This document shows positions 1-8,232 of a stretch of 19,211 nucleotides of DNA, piece by piece. The DNA comes from DATILI01 sp035476635. Its GTDB lineage: Bacteria > Pseudomonadota > Gammaproteobacteria > Burkholderiales > Burkholderiaceae_C. The notes under the pieces were generated by a model. The model did not search any database. It had not been told where the DNA came from and saw nothing but the letters and a program-made list of their open reading frames with translations. The stretch covers positions 1-19,211 of the forward strand of contig DATILI010000128.1 in the NCBI GenBank assembly GCA_035476635.1, read 5' to 3'. How positions within the stretch are numbered: the stretch's first letter is position 1; the number at the start of each line of letters is the position of its first letter. A program made the position numbers and the translations under genes.

Positions 1-624
1 GGCCAGGCGGGCATAGGCCAGCGCCAGGCGCGAGAGCGGCATCGCGTAGTTGGGCGCGGAGCACCCGTCGATGCCCATCTTCAAGTCCTGCTCGGGTAGC
101 CGCGCGGCGCCTGCCACGTCGCGGCGAATCGCTTGCTGCAAGGGATGCCCCGGGTCGAGATAACTGTCTTGCGCCAATCCGTGCTGCACGCAGTACGCGA
201 GAAAGCCCGCATGCTTGCCGCTGCAGTTGTTGTGGCGCTCGTCGACCACGAGGTCGGGCGGCGCGGCGATGCCCATCTCGGTGAAGATGGGCGCATGGCA
301 GCCGCACTTCAGTGCGCCGCGCTTGATGCCGGCTTTGTCCAGAATACCTTGCACCTGTTCGACATGCATCGGCTCGCCGCTATGGCTGGCGCACAGCATG
401 GCGAGCTGTTCGGATGACAGGCCGAACTGTTTGTGCCCTCCCGTTCGCATGAAGGGCAAGGCCTGTAGCGCCTTGATGGTGGAGCGCGTAAAGGTCAGCC
501 AATGGGCATCGCCGGCCTGCGCCAGGAGCTTGCCTTGGGCATTGACCACGGCGACGGCGCCGAAGTGCTGGTTCTCCAGCGTGTCGCCGCGCGTCGTTTC
601 AAAGAGGGGAACCAGTGCTGCCAT
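1..624 (-). CDS. L-asparaginase II family protein (partial, C-terminus off the left edge)
   Basis: This is the N-terminal 208 residues of an asparaginase II family enzyme, which hydrolyses L-asparagine to aspartate and ammonia. It belongs to the Rhizobium etli AnsA/ReAV type, not to the EcA-II type. Translation from the ATG at 624 shows the segments RSTIKALQ (S48, K51), CASHSGEP (S80), NNCSGKHAGF (C134, K137) and GIDGCSAPNYAMPL (C188). These match almost number for number the Ser-Lys pairs and the Cys/Lys metal-site residues known for ReAV. I see no signal peptide, so it is probably cytoplasmic. The start lies 26 bases inside the end of the upstream regulator gene on the same strand, so the two are probably co-transcribed. 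The reading frame is intact up to the window edge. The family is clear; the substrate preference of this member is inferred. Confidence 0.93.
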   Translation of the reverse strand, partial: MAALVPLFETTRGDTLENQHFGAVAVVNAQGKLLAQAGDAHWLTFTRSTIKALQALPFMRTGGHKQFGLSSEQLAMLCASHSGEPMHVEQVQGILDKAGIKRGALKCGCHAPIFTEMGIAAPPDLVVDERHNNCSGKHAGFLAYCVQHGLAQDSYLDPGHPLQQAIRRDVAGAARLPEQDLKMGIDGCSAPNYAMPLSRLALAYARLA

Positions 625-1915
625 GGCCGGATGATACGAGCCCTGCGCCAAACACGCGGTCCATCAGTTGCGCGTAGGCGGGCAGGCTCCGTAGGGCGAT
701 ATTGCCGGGGTCGCGCAAGGCCATTGGCAAGACGCCGCAGCGCGCCTGTTCCGCCGCGGCCAGGAGTGCCAAGGCACGGTCGAGGTCGCCCAATTCCACC
801 AGGGTAGGGACATGGAGCGCGGCAACGCAAGGGGAAGTGGTGGGGCATCCCAGGCAGGCGGCGACCGTTTCCAGGGCTTCGCCCGCACGGCCTGTGCGCG
901 CCAAGGCATATGCGAAGACGGACAGCGCGAGCGGCGAGGCATCGCGGCGCTCGGCCCAGCCCCAGGCCGCGTCGGCGAGGGATGGCTCTGGCTGCGACCA
1001 TGCCAGCAGGCCCAGGTGGTAGATGCCTGCGATGGCGCTTTCGGGGTGGTCCGCGCAGGTTGACGCGGCTTCGGCGCAGGCGCCTGGCACGTCCCCGGCA
1101 TGCGCAAGCGCCCGCGCCAGCGTGACGCGCAGCAGGGCGGAGTAGGGGTGCAGACGCACCGCGGCGCGCAGGCGTTCGATCGCCCCGCGCGCATCCCCGG
1201 TCACGAGCAAGAACCGGCCGTGAAGAAACAGCGTTTCCGGGTCGGTGCTGGCCTGTTCGATAGCCCTCTGCCACGCGCCACGCGCCTCGTCGAAGCGCCA
1301 CGCAGAATCGAGCAGAAAGGCCCGCGCGGTGGCCAGCCCCGGGCTCGCCGCATCCAGGCGTTGCGCCTCGTCGAGGTGGCGCAATCCTTCGTCGACAAAT
1401 GTCGTGTCGGCATTCAGCCCCCAGCTGGCGGCAGCGCCAAGTACTTCGGCCAGGGCAATACGCGCTGCGGCATAGCGTGGGTGCTGCAGGCTGACTTCGC
1501 GCAGCAGCGTGAGCGCGCGATCCAATGCCGCTGGCGTGCGTTGTTGCGAGAGTTGACGGGCATGCAAGAAGGCTTCCACCGCCTGCGGCGGCGCCTGCGC
1601 GGCATTCAGCAGCCGCGCATACCGGGCCTCGCCTGGTGAATCGATCTGCAGGCGGTAGCCGGTGCCATAGACCGACTCGATGCGAATGCCTGGCAGATCG
1701 GCCACGACGCCGCGAATGCTGCTGATACAACGCGCCAGGCTTTCATCGGACATGGCCTTGTCGCGCCATGCGCTGTCGGCAAAGGCTTGCTTGCTGACCA
1801 CCTTGGACTGTTGGCGAATGAGCAGGGCCAGCACCGCGCGTTCCTTGGGTGGCAGATCCAAAAGAATTTGGTCCTCCCTCATGGGAAAGCCCTGTGCGTC
1901 CAGGCAAAGGATCAT
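599..1915 (-). CDS. Winged-helix (OmpR/CadC-type) transcriptional regulator with TPR-like C-terminus
   Basis: A 438-residue protein. Residues 1-95 form an OmpR-type winged helix: LPPKERAVLALLIRQ, then a recognition helix region around DESLARCISSIRGVV, and the C-terminal hairpin ESVYGTGYRLQI. Residues of about 100-430 are Ala/Leu-rich helical pairs typical of tetratricopeptide repeats, for example around HPRYAAARIALAEVLG and DPETLFLHGRFLLVTGDARGAIERLRAAVRLHP. I see no receiver domain and no transmembrane segment. It is therefore more like cytoplasmic HilA-type regulators than a two-component regulator or membrane-bound CadC. It overlaps the asparaginase gene by 26 bases, which suggests it may control that gene. 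No good ribosome binding site precedes the ATG at 1915. A second in-frame ATG at 1882 is possible, but it would clip the start of the winged helix. The effector is unknown. Confidence 0.85.
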   Translation of the reverse strand: MILCLDAQGFPMREDQILLDLPPKERAVLALLIRQQSKVVSKQAFADSAWRDKAMSDESLARCISSIRGVVADLPGIRIESVYGTGYRLQIDSPGEARYARLLNAAQAPPQAVEAFLHARQLSQQRTPAALDRALTLLREVSLQHPRYAAARIALAEVLGAAASWGLNADTTFVDEGLRHLDEAQRLDAASPGLATARAFLLDSAWRFDEARGAWQRAIEQASTDPETLFLHGRFLLVTGDARGAIERLRAAVRLHPYSALLRVTLARALAHAGDVPGACAEAASTCADHPESAIAGIYHLGLLAWSQPEPSLADAAWGWAERRDASPLALSVFAYALARTGRAGEALETVAACLGCPTTSPCVAALHVPTLVELGDLDRALALLAAAEQARCGVLPMALRDPGNIALRSLPAYAQLMDRVFGAGLVSSGHGSTGSPL

Positions 1916-2121
1916 AAAAATTTCATCATGTTCGTCTTGGGGACAATGCCTAGTCTCGGCCGACGGTGCTCAAAGTCAAACAATTGTTAATTCTGCTTCT
2001 GTAGTGGGCGGATTGCCCGGAATCCGTCCGGATTGACGCTATTGTTTGCGATCCTCTTTTGCATCAACGCATTGCATTTCTCGCAGCTCATCTCCCTTTG
2101 CACTATTAGGAAAGCCGAAAT

Positions 2122-2379
2122 ATGTCCAACTCAGATGCCAATATGGCAAACGTGGTCGCCAAGGATGGACTGCGCTACAAATCCAAAACGTCCGGCTCGA
2201 CGTTCAGCGGTAGCGGCGCCACGATGTCTTGCATCAAGTGCGGCCAGCACCGGTCGCGCTCGTTGCTGATGACCAGGCGCGTGGCGGGGCGGCCCTATCT
2301 CGCGTGCAGCCCGTCGTGTGAAGCACTGCAAGCGGAATTGAACGGCCGCGGAGCCGAAACCAAAGTTGAGGGTGGCTAG
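2122..2379 (+). CDS. Small uncharacterised protein with a CxxC / CxxxC zinc-ribbon-like pattern
   Basis: An 85-residue protein that I cannot assign to a named family. A good ribosome binding site (AGGAAAG, 2108-2114) supports the ATG at 2122. The core holds a CIKCGQHR pair and, about 25 residues later, ACSPSC, so four cysteines could bind one zinc ion. The segment between them is basic (RSRSLLMTRRVAGR). The N-terminal 35 residues are polar and low in complexity. The gene stands alone on the plus strand and ends 13 bases before the stop of a convergent small gene. A nucleic-acid or protein-binding role is only a guess from the zinc pattern and basic character. Confidence 0.7.
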   Translation: MSNSDANMANVVAKDGLRYKSKTSGSTFSGSGATMSCIKCGQHRSRSLLMTRRVAGRPYLACSPSCEALQAELNGRGAETKVEGG

Positions 2380-2392
2380 GTTTTTACCGCAA

Positions 2393-2722
2393 TCAGACGG
2401 GGGCCTCGTCGCGCAGCATGGTGCGCCGCTTTTTGCGCACGATCACAATGGGTTGAGGCCCGGCCTTTTTGCGTGGTGCGGCTGTGGTTGCCGCATCCTG
2501 TAGCGCAACGGCGTTGCGTATGGCGACCCGAACGCGAAACGGGTTCAAGTGCTGCACGACGTCGCCGTTGACTTGCGCATACCGGCCACCGGGCAAGCGC
2601 ACGAGGTGGCCGAACTCCAGCCCCTGCCGTACTGTTCCGATAGCGCGGCCACCATCGGGCGGAACGGCCCACGGAAGGCGCAGGCCGCAGCCCAGTTTCA
2701 CCGTCATAGGCTCGTCAGTCAT
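2393..2722 (-). CDS. Small uncharacterised basic protein
   Basis: A 109-residue reading from the ATG at 2722. The N-terminal two thirds look like a small beta-rich fold (VKLGCGLRLPWAV, GHLVRLPGGRYAQVNGDVVQHLNP). The C-terminal tail is strongly basic (PRKKAGPQP, VRKKRR). I do not recognise the family. The frame stays open upstream as far as 3106, but that stretch contains the intrinsic terminator of the neighbouring operon and does not read like a protein. Candidate starts are 2785, 2722 and 2707. None has a strong ribosome binding site, so the N-terminus is uncertain. It converges on the cysteine-rich small gene to its left. The basic tail could contact nucleic acid, but this is inference. 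Confidence 0.55.
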   Translation of the reverse strand: MTDEPMTVKLGCGLRLPWAVPPDGGRAIGTVRQGLEFGHLVRLPGGRYAQVNGDVVQHLNPFRVRVAIRNAVALQDAATTAAPRKKAGPQPIVIVRKKRRTMLRDEAPV

Positions 2723-2885
2723 TGCGCAAGGGGCGTCGCGTGCCCCATCGGGCCGTCGAGTTGGTGATGAGACAGAGAAGGGCATGAACCAAGCGTAGTC
2801 AAAGGCATGGCGACACGCCAGCGAGTTAACAAAACTTGACCATTTGTCGAGCTTGATGCGCGGGGCAGCTCGCGTCTTTGCTACC

Positions 2886-2920
2886 AAGAAAAAGGGCTCC
2901 GGTGCTGGTGCACCGGAGCC
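2886..2920 (-). terminator. Intrinsic terminator of the five-gene signalling operon
   Basis: A perfect 10-bp stem (GGCTCCGGTG 2895-2904 with CACCGGAGCC 2911-2920) encloses a 6-base loop. Read on the minus strand, the stem is followed at once by CTTTTTCTT. It lies 67 bases beyond the stop of the CheC-like gene, in the right orientation to end transcription of the operon that starts near 8943. Confidence 0.88.
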
Positions 2921-2987
2921 TGAAGACCAGCCCTGTTCAGGAAAGGAAAACGGAGAGCGGGCTGGCGAGGCGCAGTCTATTCCTTCG

Positions 2988-3662
2988 TTAGCGAAAAGCG
3001 TCGAATCTCTTGAAGAGTTCGCAATTGTTTGCCTTTGCCGAGCTGAAGTGGGATGACAACGGAACGTCGTTGGTGCGGTTGCTGAGGGCCGCGCACAAGG
3101 CATCAAGCGACGCCGTGTTCAGCACGAACACCACGAAACTTTCGATCGGGCCGCTTTGGAGCGAGAACGTGGTTCGCAGGAACAGGGCCCAATGGCCTCG
3201 GATGGTTGTACCGAGAATTTTTTCTCCATCTCCCAACTCCAGCGAGAGAAACCCCCGGCTGACGTCTTTGCAGACGAGTTGCGAAACAGTGGAGATGCAG
3301 GAATTCAGAATGATGTGGCCGACGACGGCCATTGCATCCTGCTCCATACTCGAAAGCGTGCCCTCCTCGACCAGCCGGTCTACGGCCGTGCGAACGATGT
3401 CCAGGCTTCGGAAGCCGGGAAAGACGAAGAGAGCGTCGCCGTTGAACGCACCCTTCCTGAAGGGTTGCCGAACACGGTACAGGCCTGCGTTCGTGGAGCC
3501 CAGATGCCGCGCCGCTTCGGCCGACGACATGAGGTTCAGGCGCGGGACTGACAGCGCAACCTCCTCGCCCAATAGCTTGCTCATGACCGCGTCTGCTTCG
3601 CCAATGCCCGCGTGGAATGCCCATCGCAACGCATCGCGCTGCGGCGCGTCAAGCCTGGCCAT
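2988..3662 (-). CDS. CheC/CheX-like protein with degenerate phosphatase motifs
   Basis: A 224-residue protein with the two-fold repeat of CheC-type chemotaxis phosphatases, which normally dephosphorylate a receiver. The N-terminal repeat reads ALRWAFHAGIGEADAVMSKLLGEEVALSVP (residues 11-40 region). The second repeat reads DAMAVVGHIILNSCISTVSQLV (residues 109-130). CheC active sites carry Glu-x-x-Asn. Here the equivalent positions are W14/H17 in the first site and V113/H116 in the second, so neither canonical pair is present. The start at 3662 overlaps the end of the receiver gene by 14 bases; an ATG two codons upstream (3668) is also possible. Overlap with a stand-alone receiver gene suggests the two proteins interact. 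Possible roles are a scaffold, a phospho-receiver binder, or an enzyme with an altered mechanism. Fold confidence is good; activity is unknown. Confidence 0.75.
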   Translation of the reverse strand: MARLDAPQRDALRWAFHAGIGEADAVMSKLLGEEVALSVPRLNLMSSAEAARHLGSTNAGLYRVRQPFRKGAFNGDALFVFPGFRSLDIVRTAVDRLVEEGTLSSMEQDAMAVVGHIILNSCISTVSQLVCKDVSRGFLSLELGDGEKILGTTIRGHWALFLRTTFSLQSGPIESFVVFVLNTASLDALCAALSNRTNDVPLSSHFSSAKANNCELFKRFDAFR

Positions 3663-4026
3663 GGGCATTCTCGGCAAGACTGGCAATCTCCCTGGCCGAT
3701 GCCAGCGTGATGGGTTTGTAGACAAAGCGCATGCCCGAGCAGCGCCAGCGCGATTGCAGGGTCGCCTGCGAATGGGCAGTCAAGACCGCAATGCGTGCAT
3801 CTGGTTGAACCTGTCGCAACGCCATGGCGGCGGCGATCCCGTTGAGGCCTTGCATGTTGAAGTCGATTGAAACCAGGTCCAGCTTGGTGCTGGCAGCGAT
3901 GAGCAGGGCCTCTTCGCTGCTGGCCGCGTGAAATACCTGCCAATCCGGGCGCAGGTACTCGTAGAAGCCTTGCAAGACCAAGCGCGAGAAGCGGTCGCTG
4001 TCGACGATGAGATAAATAGATGCCAT
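3649..4026 (-). CDS. Stand-alone receiver-domain response regulator (CheY-like)
   Basis: A 125-residue protein consisting only of a receiver domain. The key residues are all present: acidic pair D9 and D11 (IVDSDRFSR), phospho-acceptor D55 (LVSIDFNMQG), T83 (VLTAHS) and K104 (FVYKPI). It has no output domain, so it probably acts by protein contact. It follows the CHASE2 kinase gene after a 73-base gap and overlaps the CheC-like gene, so it is the likely partner of both. A GTG at 4089 in the same frame would add 21 residues unlike a receiver, so ATG 4026 is preferred. Its ribosome binding site is weak. Confidence 0.87.
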   Translation of the reverse strand: MASIYLIVDSDRFSRLVLQGFYEYLRPDWQVFHAASSEEALLIAASTKLDLVSIDFNMQGLNGIAAAMALRQVQPDARIAVLTAHSQATLQSRWRCSGMRFVYKPITLASAREIASLAENAHGQA

Positions 4027-4099
4027 AAGCTGCAAACGATGGCAAAAGCGCCAAGGGACAGGCGGACTGTGCCCAAGTCCCTCCGCCACGGAAAGCGAT

Positions 4100-6496
4100 T
4101 CAAGCTTTGTTCACACTTGAATTGACAGTTGTTTGCAGTTGGGCGTTTGAAGCGTCAGTTGGTTCGTCATCGTCGTCATGCGTTTGCGGGTCGGCTTTGC
4201 GCAAGGTGATCTGGAACTGCGCGCCGCCGGCGGCAAGGTTGCATACGCCAACTTCTCCGCTGTGCGCTGCCACCACCAGCTTGACGAAGGCCAGGCCCAG
4301 GCCGACGCCGGGCACTCCAGATTGCCGCGTGCCCCTGGAGCGCCAGAATTTGCGAAACAGAAACTCGAGTTCGTCCGGCGGAATGCCGGGCCCCTGGTCA
4401 CGAATCCACAGCTGCCAGTGCTGGCCCGCGTCGGTAACACCGCAGCGCACTGTGGTGCCATCGGGCGAGAACTTGATGGCGTTGTCTAACAGGTTCATGA
4501 CGGCGCGCGACATCAATGAGTAGTCGACTTGCGCCAGCGCCAGCGCCTCGCCCGGGGCGGTTTCGATCCGGATGCCGCGTGCCTGCGCCTTGGCCCGGAC
4601 CAGGTCCACCGCATCGCTGAGGACGGATTGCAGGTCGTCCAGTTGCAGCTTGCACTTGCCGGATTCGGCCTTGGCTAGCTGGATGAAGTCTTCCGCGATG
4701 CCGAGGGTTCGGCGCGAATAGGTTTCGATGCGTTGCAGCAACGCGTCGGTCTCGCCCACATCGACGCCCTGGCGCCTGAGCTCGATCAGGCTCAGGATGG
4801 AGCTTTGCGGCGCGCGCATGTCGTGCGAGATGAAGCGCAGGGCCTCATCGCGTTGGCGCAGCGCTTCGTGCACGAGATGCACGTCGATCAGGCTCACGAT
4901 CCAGCCGGTCAGCATGCCGGACGGGGCGACCCGCGGCACGCATTTGAGCAGGTAGTCGGTTCCGCGTTGGCTGGTGAGTTCGAGCGTGGTGATTTCCGGC
5001 TCGGGCGCTTGGGGGAGGTCGGGCAAGCGGGCTGCCGACTCGGGTGTCAAGAACCCCGCGAGAACATCCGCCAACGGTTCGCCGACCAGGCTCGCGTATT
5101 TCCCGCCACCTAGATGGCGCAGCGCATTCACATTGGCGCGGGTGATATTCCCATTCCGGTCGGCGATGAAGGTTGGGTCGGGCAAGCTGTCCAGGCTATC
5201 GCTGACGAGGCGTTGCAGCTTTCTGGACTGTTCTATGGCGTAGTGAAGGTTGTCCATGCGCCGCTCCATTTCGTCGGCGATCATGGGTTTGAAGTTGTCG
5301 GGGCGGCCGCTATGCTCAACGCGGAATCGTTCGGCTTCGGCCGAGAGGTAGGCCAGCACGGTTTCAAGCCTTCGCCAACTCCACAGGGGGTAGGTTGCCA
5401 GCAGGCAAAGCAGGCCGGCTGCCGGATACAGTTGCAGGCCGGCGTACCGCTGCGCCAGCGCGGTGGCCAGGGGCACCAGCAACACCAGGCACCCCACCGC
5501 GATCAATCCCTTTCGCGCGCCAAGCAACGCCAGCGACAGCAATGCCAGTATCACGGGCAGCGCGCTGAAAATTCCGTTCTGCCACAGCGTGGCCCGCTCC
5601 AGGTAGTCGCCGCGCTCCAGGGCGTCGAGCACATTGGCGGAGATGTCGACGCCCGGCGTCAGCGTTGCATGGCCCGACACAGGGGTGGGATAGGAGTCGC
5701 CCAAGCCAACGGTAGTCGCACCGATCAGCACGTACTTGCCACGCAGCTCACTGGCCGGCACTCGGCCCTTCAGGATATCGACGTAGGAGTAGTGCTTGTA
5801 CCCGGTCGCCGGATTGGTGTAGGGGATCTGGATCCAATGGTCGCGTTGCCATGCGTCGGCGTCTCCCTCGCGGCCGCCGGGATTGGGCGCGCGCGCGCCG
5901 GGGAGCTGCGCCTGCGGAAAATCTTGGCCGCCGGCTTTGTACATCGCCAAGGCAAAGTGATCCCATTGGCTGCCGCGTACGCCTTCTTGCAGGAAGATGC
6001 TGCGGGCCAGGCCGTCGGTGTCCAGTTCCAGGTGGATATGGCCGACGGCGCGCGCCGCCGCAACGAGCGGCTCCAGTGGCAGGGATTGCAGGGGGGCGCG
6101 ACCGGGCACATGCTGCATGACGACGGGCAGCACCACGTTGCCGGCGCTGGCCACGCGTTGCGCGAGCAGTCGATCATCCTCAGGATGCACGGTGTCGGGC
6201 TCGCTGAAGATGATGTCCAGGCCGATGGCGCGCGTGCCGGCGGGCGCCAACTGTTCGAGCAGTCGCGCATGGGTATCGCGTCGCCAGGGCCAGCGGCCAA
6301 GCTCGGCAATGCTCTTGTCGTCGATGCCAATGATGACGATGTTGGCACCGGCCTTGCGCCCGTCCAGCAGGCGCAACTGGTCAGTCAGCGCGTAGTCGAT
6401 CCGGCCCAGCCCCACCAGGCTGCCAAGGTCGAAGGCCAGCAGCAGCAGGCCGCCGAAGACCAGTGTCCACCGGGAGGATGGCTGCCACAGGTTCAA
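4100..6496 (-). CDS. CHASE2-domain membrane histidine kinase
   Basis: A 798-residue sensor kinase. The order is TM1 (about 12-30), an extracytoplasmic CHASE2 domain (about 35-295, with IVIIGIDDKSIAELGRWPWRR and LRGKYVLIGATTVGLGD), and three further membrane segments (about 308-372). A PAS-like domain (about 430-545) follows, then the dimerisation/phospho-acceptor helix with H558 (FISHDMRAP) and the ATPase domain (N-box LLDNAIKFSPDG, DQGPGIP, GVGLGLAFVKL). All kinase motifs look intact. The start is TTG at 6496. It overlaps the stop of the FecR-like gene by four bases (TTGA) and has GGAG eight bases before it. This points to translational coupling. The natural targets are the OmpR-type regulator two genes upstream and the stand-alone receiver just downstream. 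The ligand is unknown. Confidence 0.95.
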   Translation of the reverse strand: MNLWQPSSRWTLVFGGLLLLAFDLGSLVGLGRIDYALTDQLRLLDGRKAGANIVIIGIDDKSIAELGRWPWRRDTHARLLEQLAPAGTRAIGLDIIFSEPDTVHPEDDRLLAQRVASAGNVVLPVVMQHVPGRAPLQSLPLEPLVAAARAVGHIHLELDTDGLARSIFLQEGVRGSQWDHFALAMYKAGGQDFPQAQLPGARAPNPGGREGDADAWQRDHWIQIPYTNPATGYKHYSYVDILKGRVPASELRGKYVLIGATTVGLGDSYPTPVSGHATLTPGVDISANVLDALERGDYLERATLWQNGIFSALPVILALLSLALLGARKGLIAVGCLVLLVPLATALAQRYAGLQLYPAAGLLCLLATYPLWSWRRLETVLAYLSAEAERFRVEHSGRPDNFKPMIADEMERRMDNLHYAIEQSRKLQRLVSDSLDSLPDPTFIADRNGNITRANVNALRHLGGGKYASLVGEPLADVLAGFLTPESAARLPDLPQAPEPEITTLELTSQRGTDYLLKCVPRVAPSGMLTGWIVSLIDVHLVHEALRQRDEALRFISHDMRAPQSSILSLIELRRQGVDVGETDALLQRIETYSRRTLGIAEDFIQLAKAESGKCKLQLDDLQSVLSDAVDLVRAKAQARGIRIETAPGEALALAQVDYSLMSRAVMNLLDNAIKFSPDGTTVRCGVTDAGQHWQLWIRDQGPGIPPDELEFLFRKFWRSRGTRQSGVPGVGLGLAFVKLVVAAHSGEVGVCNLAAGGAQFQITLRKADPQTHDDDDEPTDASNAQLQTTVNSSVNKA

Positions 6497-8211
6497 GGAG
6501 GCATCTCCACGCCCGAGCCAGAAGTGTCGCGCACGGGCTGGCCGTCGCTGCTGTGCAGATAGCTGTCCAGGCGGAAACTCCGCGTCGTGGAGAACCCGCT
6601 TTCGAGGCCGCTGGCATCGATGGCCTTGAGGCGAACAAAGTAGTCACCTGGCGCCAGCCCCCTGAGTTCCACTTGGGGCGCGTTGAGCCGCAGGTCCTGG
6701 CTGACGGTCTCGAATGCCGGGCTGCGGCTGACTTGCATGTGATACGTCAAGCCTGGACTGCCTGCCCAGCGCAGCGAGACGCGGCCCGCCTCGGAAGCGA
6801 CCACCAGGTTGCGCTCCGCAGGTTCCATCACGATCTCGAAGCTGCCGGTTTCTCCGAAGGGCCCCTGCACCTCACGTCCATCAATTCGCCTGGCGATCGA
6901 CGCCACGCGCCAGTAGTACACCCCAGGTGCCAGCGGCTTGGCCATCCGGAGCGCGCATTGGCCCGGCACTTGTTCGTCCAGCAGCAGCGTGCGGAATTCG
7001 GCGTCGCGGCCTAGTTGGAACTTGTAGGCCGCCGCAATTCGCACCTCCGTGCAGGTCAATCCGAGCGAAGGCGACGTGCGGACTTTTTCTGCACGTTGCG
7101 GCGAGCGCAGGTAAGGCGGCGCAGGTGGCGGCAGCGCCTGCACGGCCACGCGGGTGCGGGCCGGAGCGCCGTGCAGGCCGTTGCGGTCGACCGCGCGCAC
7201 CGACAGGTAGTAGTCGCCGGTTTCGAGCGCCATCACGCGCAGGGAGGGCTCGGTGTGCGTTTGGATTTCCACGACCTCCTGCAATGCCGCGTCTCGCGCC
7301 AGTACGGCCTGGTAGGCCGCAGCCCGGGGGACGCGCTCAAAGGCGATCGTCGTGGGGCCGCCGTCCGTCGTGGCCGGCATAGTGGACAGGTCGGGCGCCG
7401 CGAGCAGGGCGTCCCGCGCCAGGGCAGTCTGGCCAGGCGCGAGGTGCGTGCCTTGCAGCGCCGCGAGCAAGGCCGAGTTCTTGCTGGAAGCTGCCGTCAC
7501 GAGCACGCTTCCCTGCGTGACATCGACCGCCATGCCCGCTTGCTTCGGGTCGAAACTGACGCCGAACTGCGTGCCGCGCACACCGGCTGCGGCCAGCGGC
7601 GTGCGCACTTCAAAGCGCGAGCCCTTGGCGCGAGGCTTCACGTCCGAGTCGATCCGGCCTTGTGTCAGGTAGATGCCGACGGAGGACTTTTGTGCGGAGC
7701 GGACATCGCGCGTTCTCAATGGCTCCAGTGCCAGTACCGTGTCTTCGCGTACATGCACCACAGAGCCGTCCTCCAGCAGCAGCGTGGCATGGCCGCCGTG
7801 CGGCACTTGAAGCGCGTCGCCTTGCGCCAGCGCGCGCCCTTTGACCAGCGGTACTGGCGCGCTATCTGGGGGTGTGAGCAGGACCTGGCCATTGACGTGC
7901 AGGACGACCGCCACCAGCGCCGGTCCGGATGGGCCTGGCAGATGCACGGTTTGCCCGGGAAGCAGGCGCCGGGGGACAAGCGCCGGATTGCTGCGCGCGA
8001 TCAATGGCCACAAGGCTGGATCTTTCAGGTACTTTTTCGACAAGCCATACAGCGTGTCGCCCGGCCGAACGGAATGCGCCCGCGGCACTTCGGGCTGCGC
8101 GTTCACGCATGGGGGTAAGCAAGCCAGAGCCGCGGCAACAATCCACGCCGACCAAGGTTTGAGCGCGGGTGAATGGAAATGGTGGAAATGTGAAAAACGG
8201 GCTCTGTGCAT
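6493..8211 (-). CDS. Exported LysM / FecR-domain protein with fibronectin-like repeats
   Basis: A 572-residue protein. An N-terminal hydrophobic segment (about 19-33) and a plausible cleavage after CVNA (residue 38) indicate export to the periplasm. A LysM module (about 45-92, HSVRPGDTLYGLSKKYL to LLPGQTVHLP) should bind peptidoglycan. A FecR domain follows (about 125-245), with the hallmark TPLAAAGVRGTQFGV. The rest contains repeated beta-sandwich-like segments, for example GDYYLSVRAVDRNGL, GVYYWRVASI and GDYFVRLKAIDASGL. No TonB-type or sigma-regulator membrane arrangement is present, so it is not a classical FecR anti-sigma factor. It sits between the response regulator (21-base gap, ribosome site AGAGGTAGG) and the CHASE2 kinase (4-base overlap). 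It probably feeds a cell-wall or envelope signal to the kinase; this role is inferred. Confidence 0.92.
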   Translation of the reverse strand: MHRARFSHFHHFHSPALKPWSAWIVAAALACLPPCVNAQPEVPRAHSVRPGDTLYGLSKKYLKDPALWPLIARSNPALVPRRLLPGQTVHLPGPSGPALVAVVLHVNGQVLLTPPDSAPVPLVKGRALAQGDALQVPHGGHATLLLEDGSVVHVREDTVLALEPLRTRDVRSAQKSSVGIYLTQGRIDSDVKPRAKGSRFEVRTPLAAAGVRGTQFGVSFDPKQAGMAVDVTQGSVLVTAASSKNSALLAALQGTHLAPGQTALARDALLAAPDLSTMPATTDGGPTTIAFERVPRAAAYQAVLARDAALQEVVEIQTHTEPSLRVMALETGDYYLSVRAVDRNGLHGAPARTRVAVQALPPPAPPYLRSPQRAEKVRTSPSLGLTCTEVRIAAAYKFQLGRDAEFRTLLLDEQVPGQCALRMAKPLAPGVYYWRVASIARRIDGREVQGPFGETGSFEIVMEPAERNLVVASEAGRVSLRWAGSPGLTYHMQVSRSPAFETVSQDLRLNAPQVELRGLAPGDYFVRLKAIDASGLESGFSTTRSFRLDSYLHSSDGQPVRDTSGSGVEMPP

Positions 8212-8232
8212 GCGAGTGCCTACCTCTTGTTT

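Noticed and set aside
495..1730. A 411-codon open frame on the minus strand overlapping the winged-helix/TPR regulator
   Set aside because: It is very rich in Arg and Ala with no recognisable domain, and the overlapping frame encodes a well-formed regulator.
2723..3106. N-terminal extension of the small basic protein gene
   Set aside because: The extension would span the intrinsic terminator at 2886-2920 and the end of the CheC-like gene, and it does not read like a protein domain.
5114..6562. A 482-codon open frame on the plus strand, opposite the CHASE2 kinase gene
   Set aside because: It lies antisense to a gene with clear domains, its protein is a low-complexity Gln/Gly/His/Arg mixture, and long open antisense frames are expected in GC-rich codon usage.
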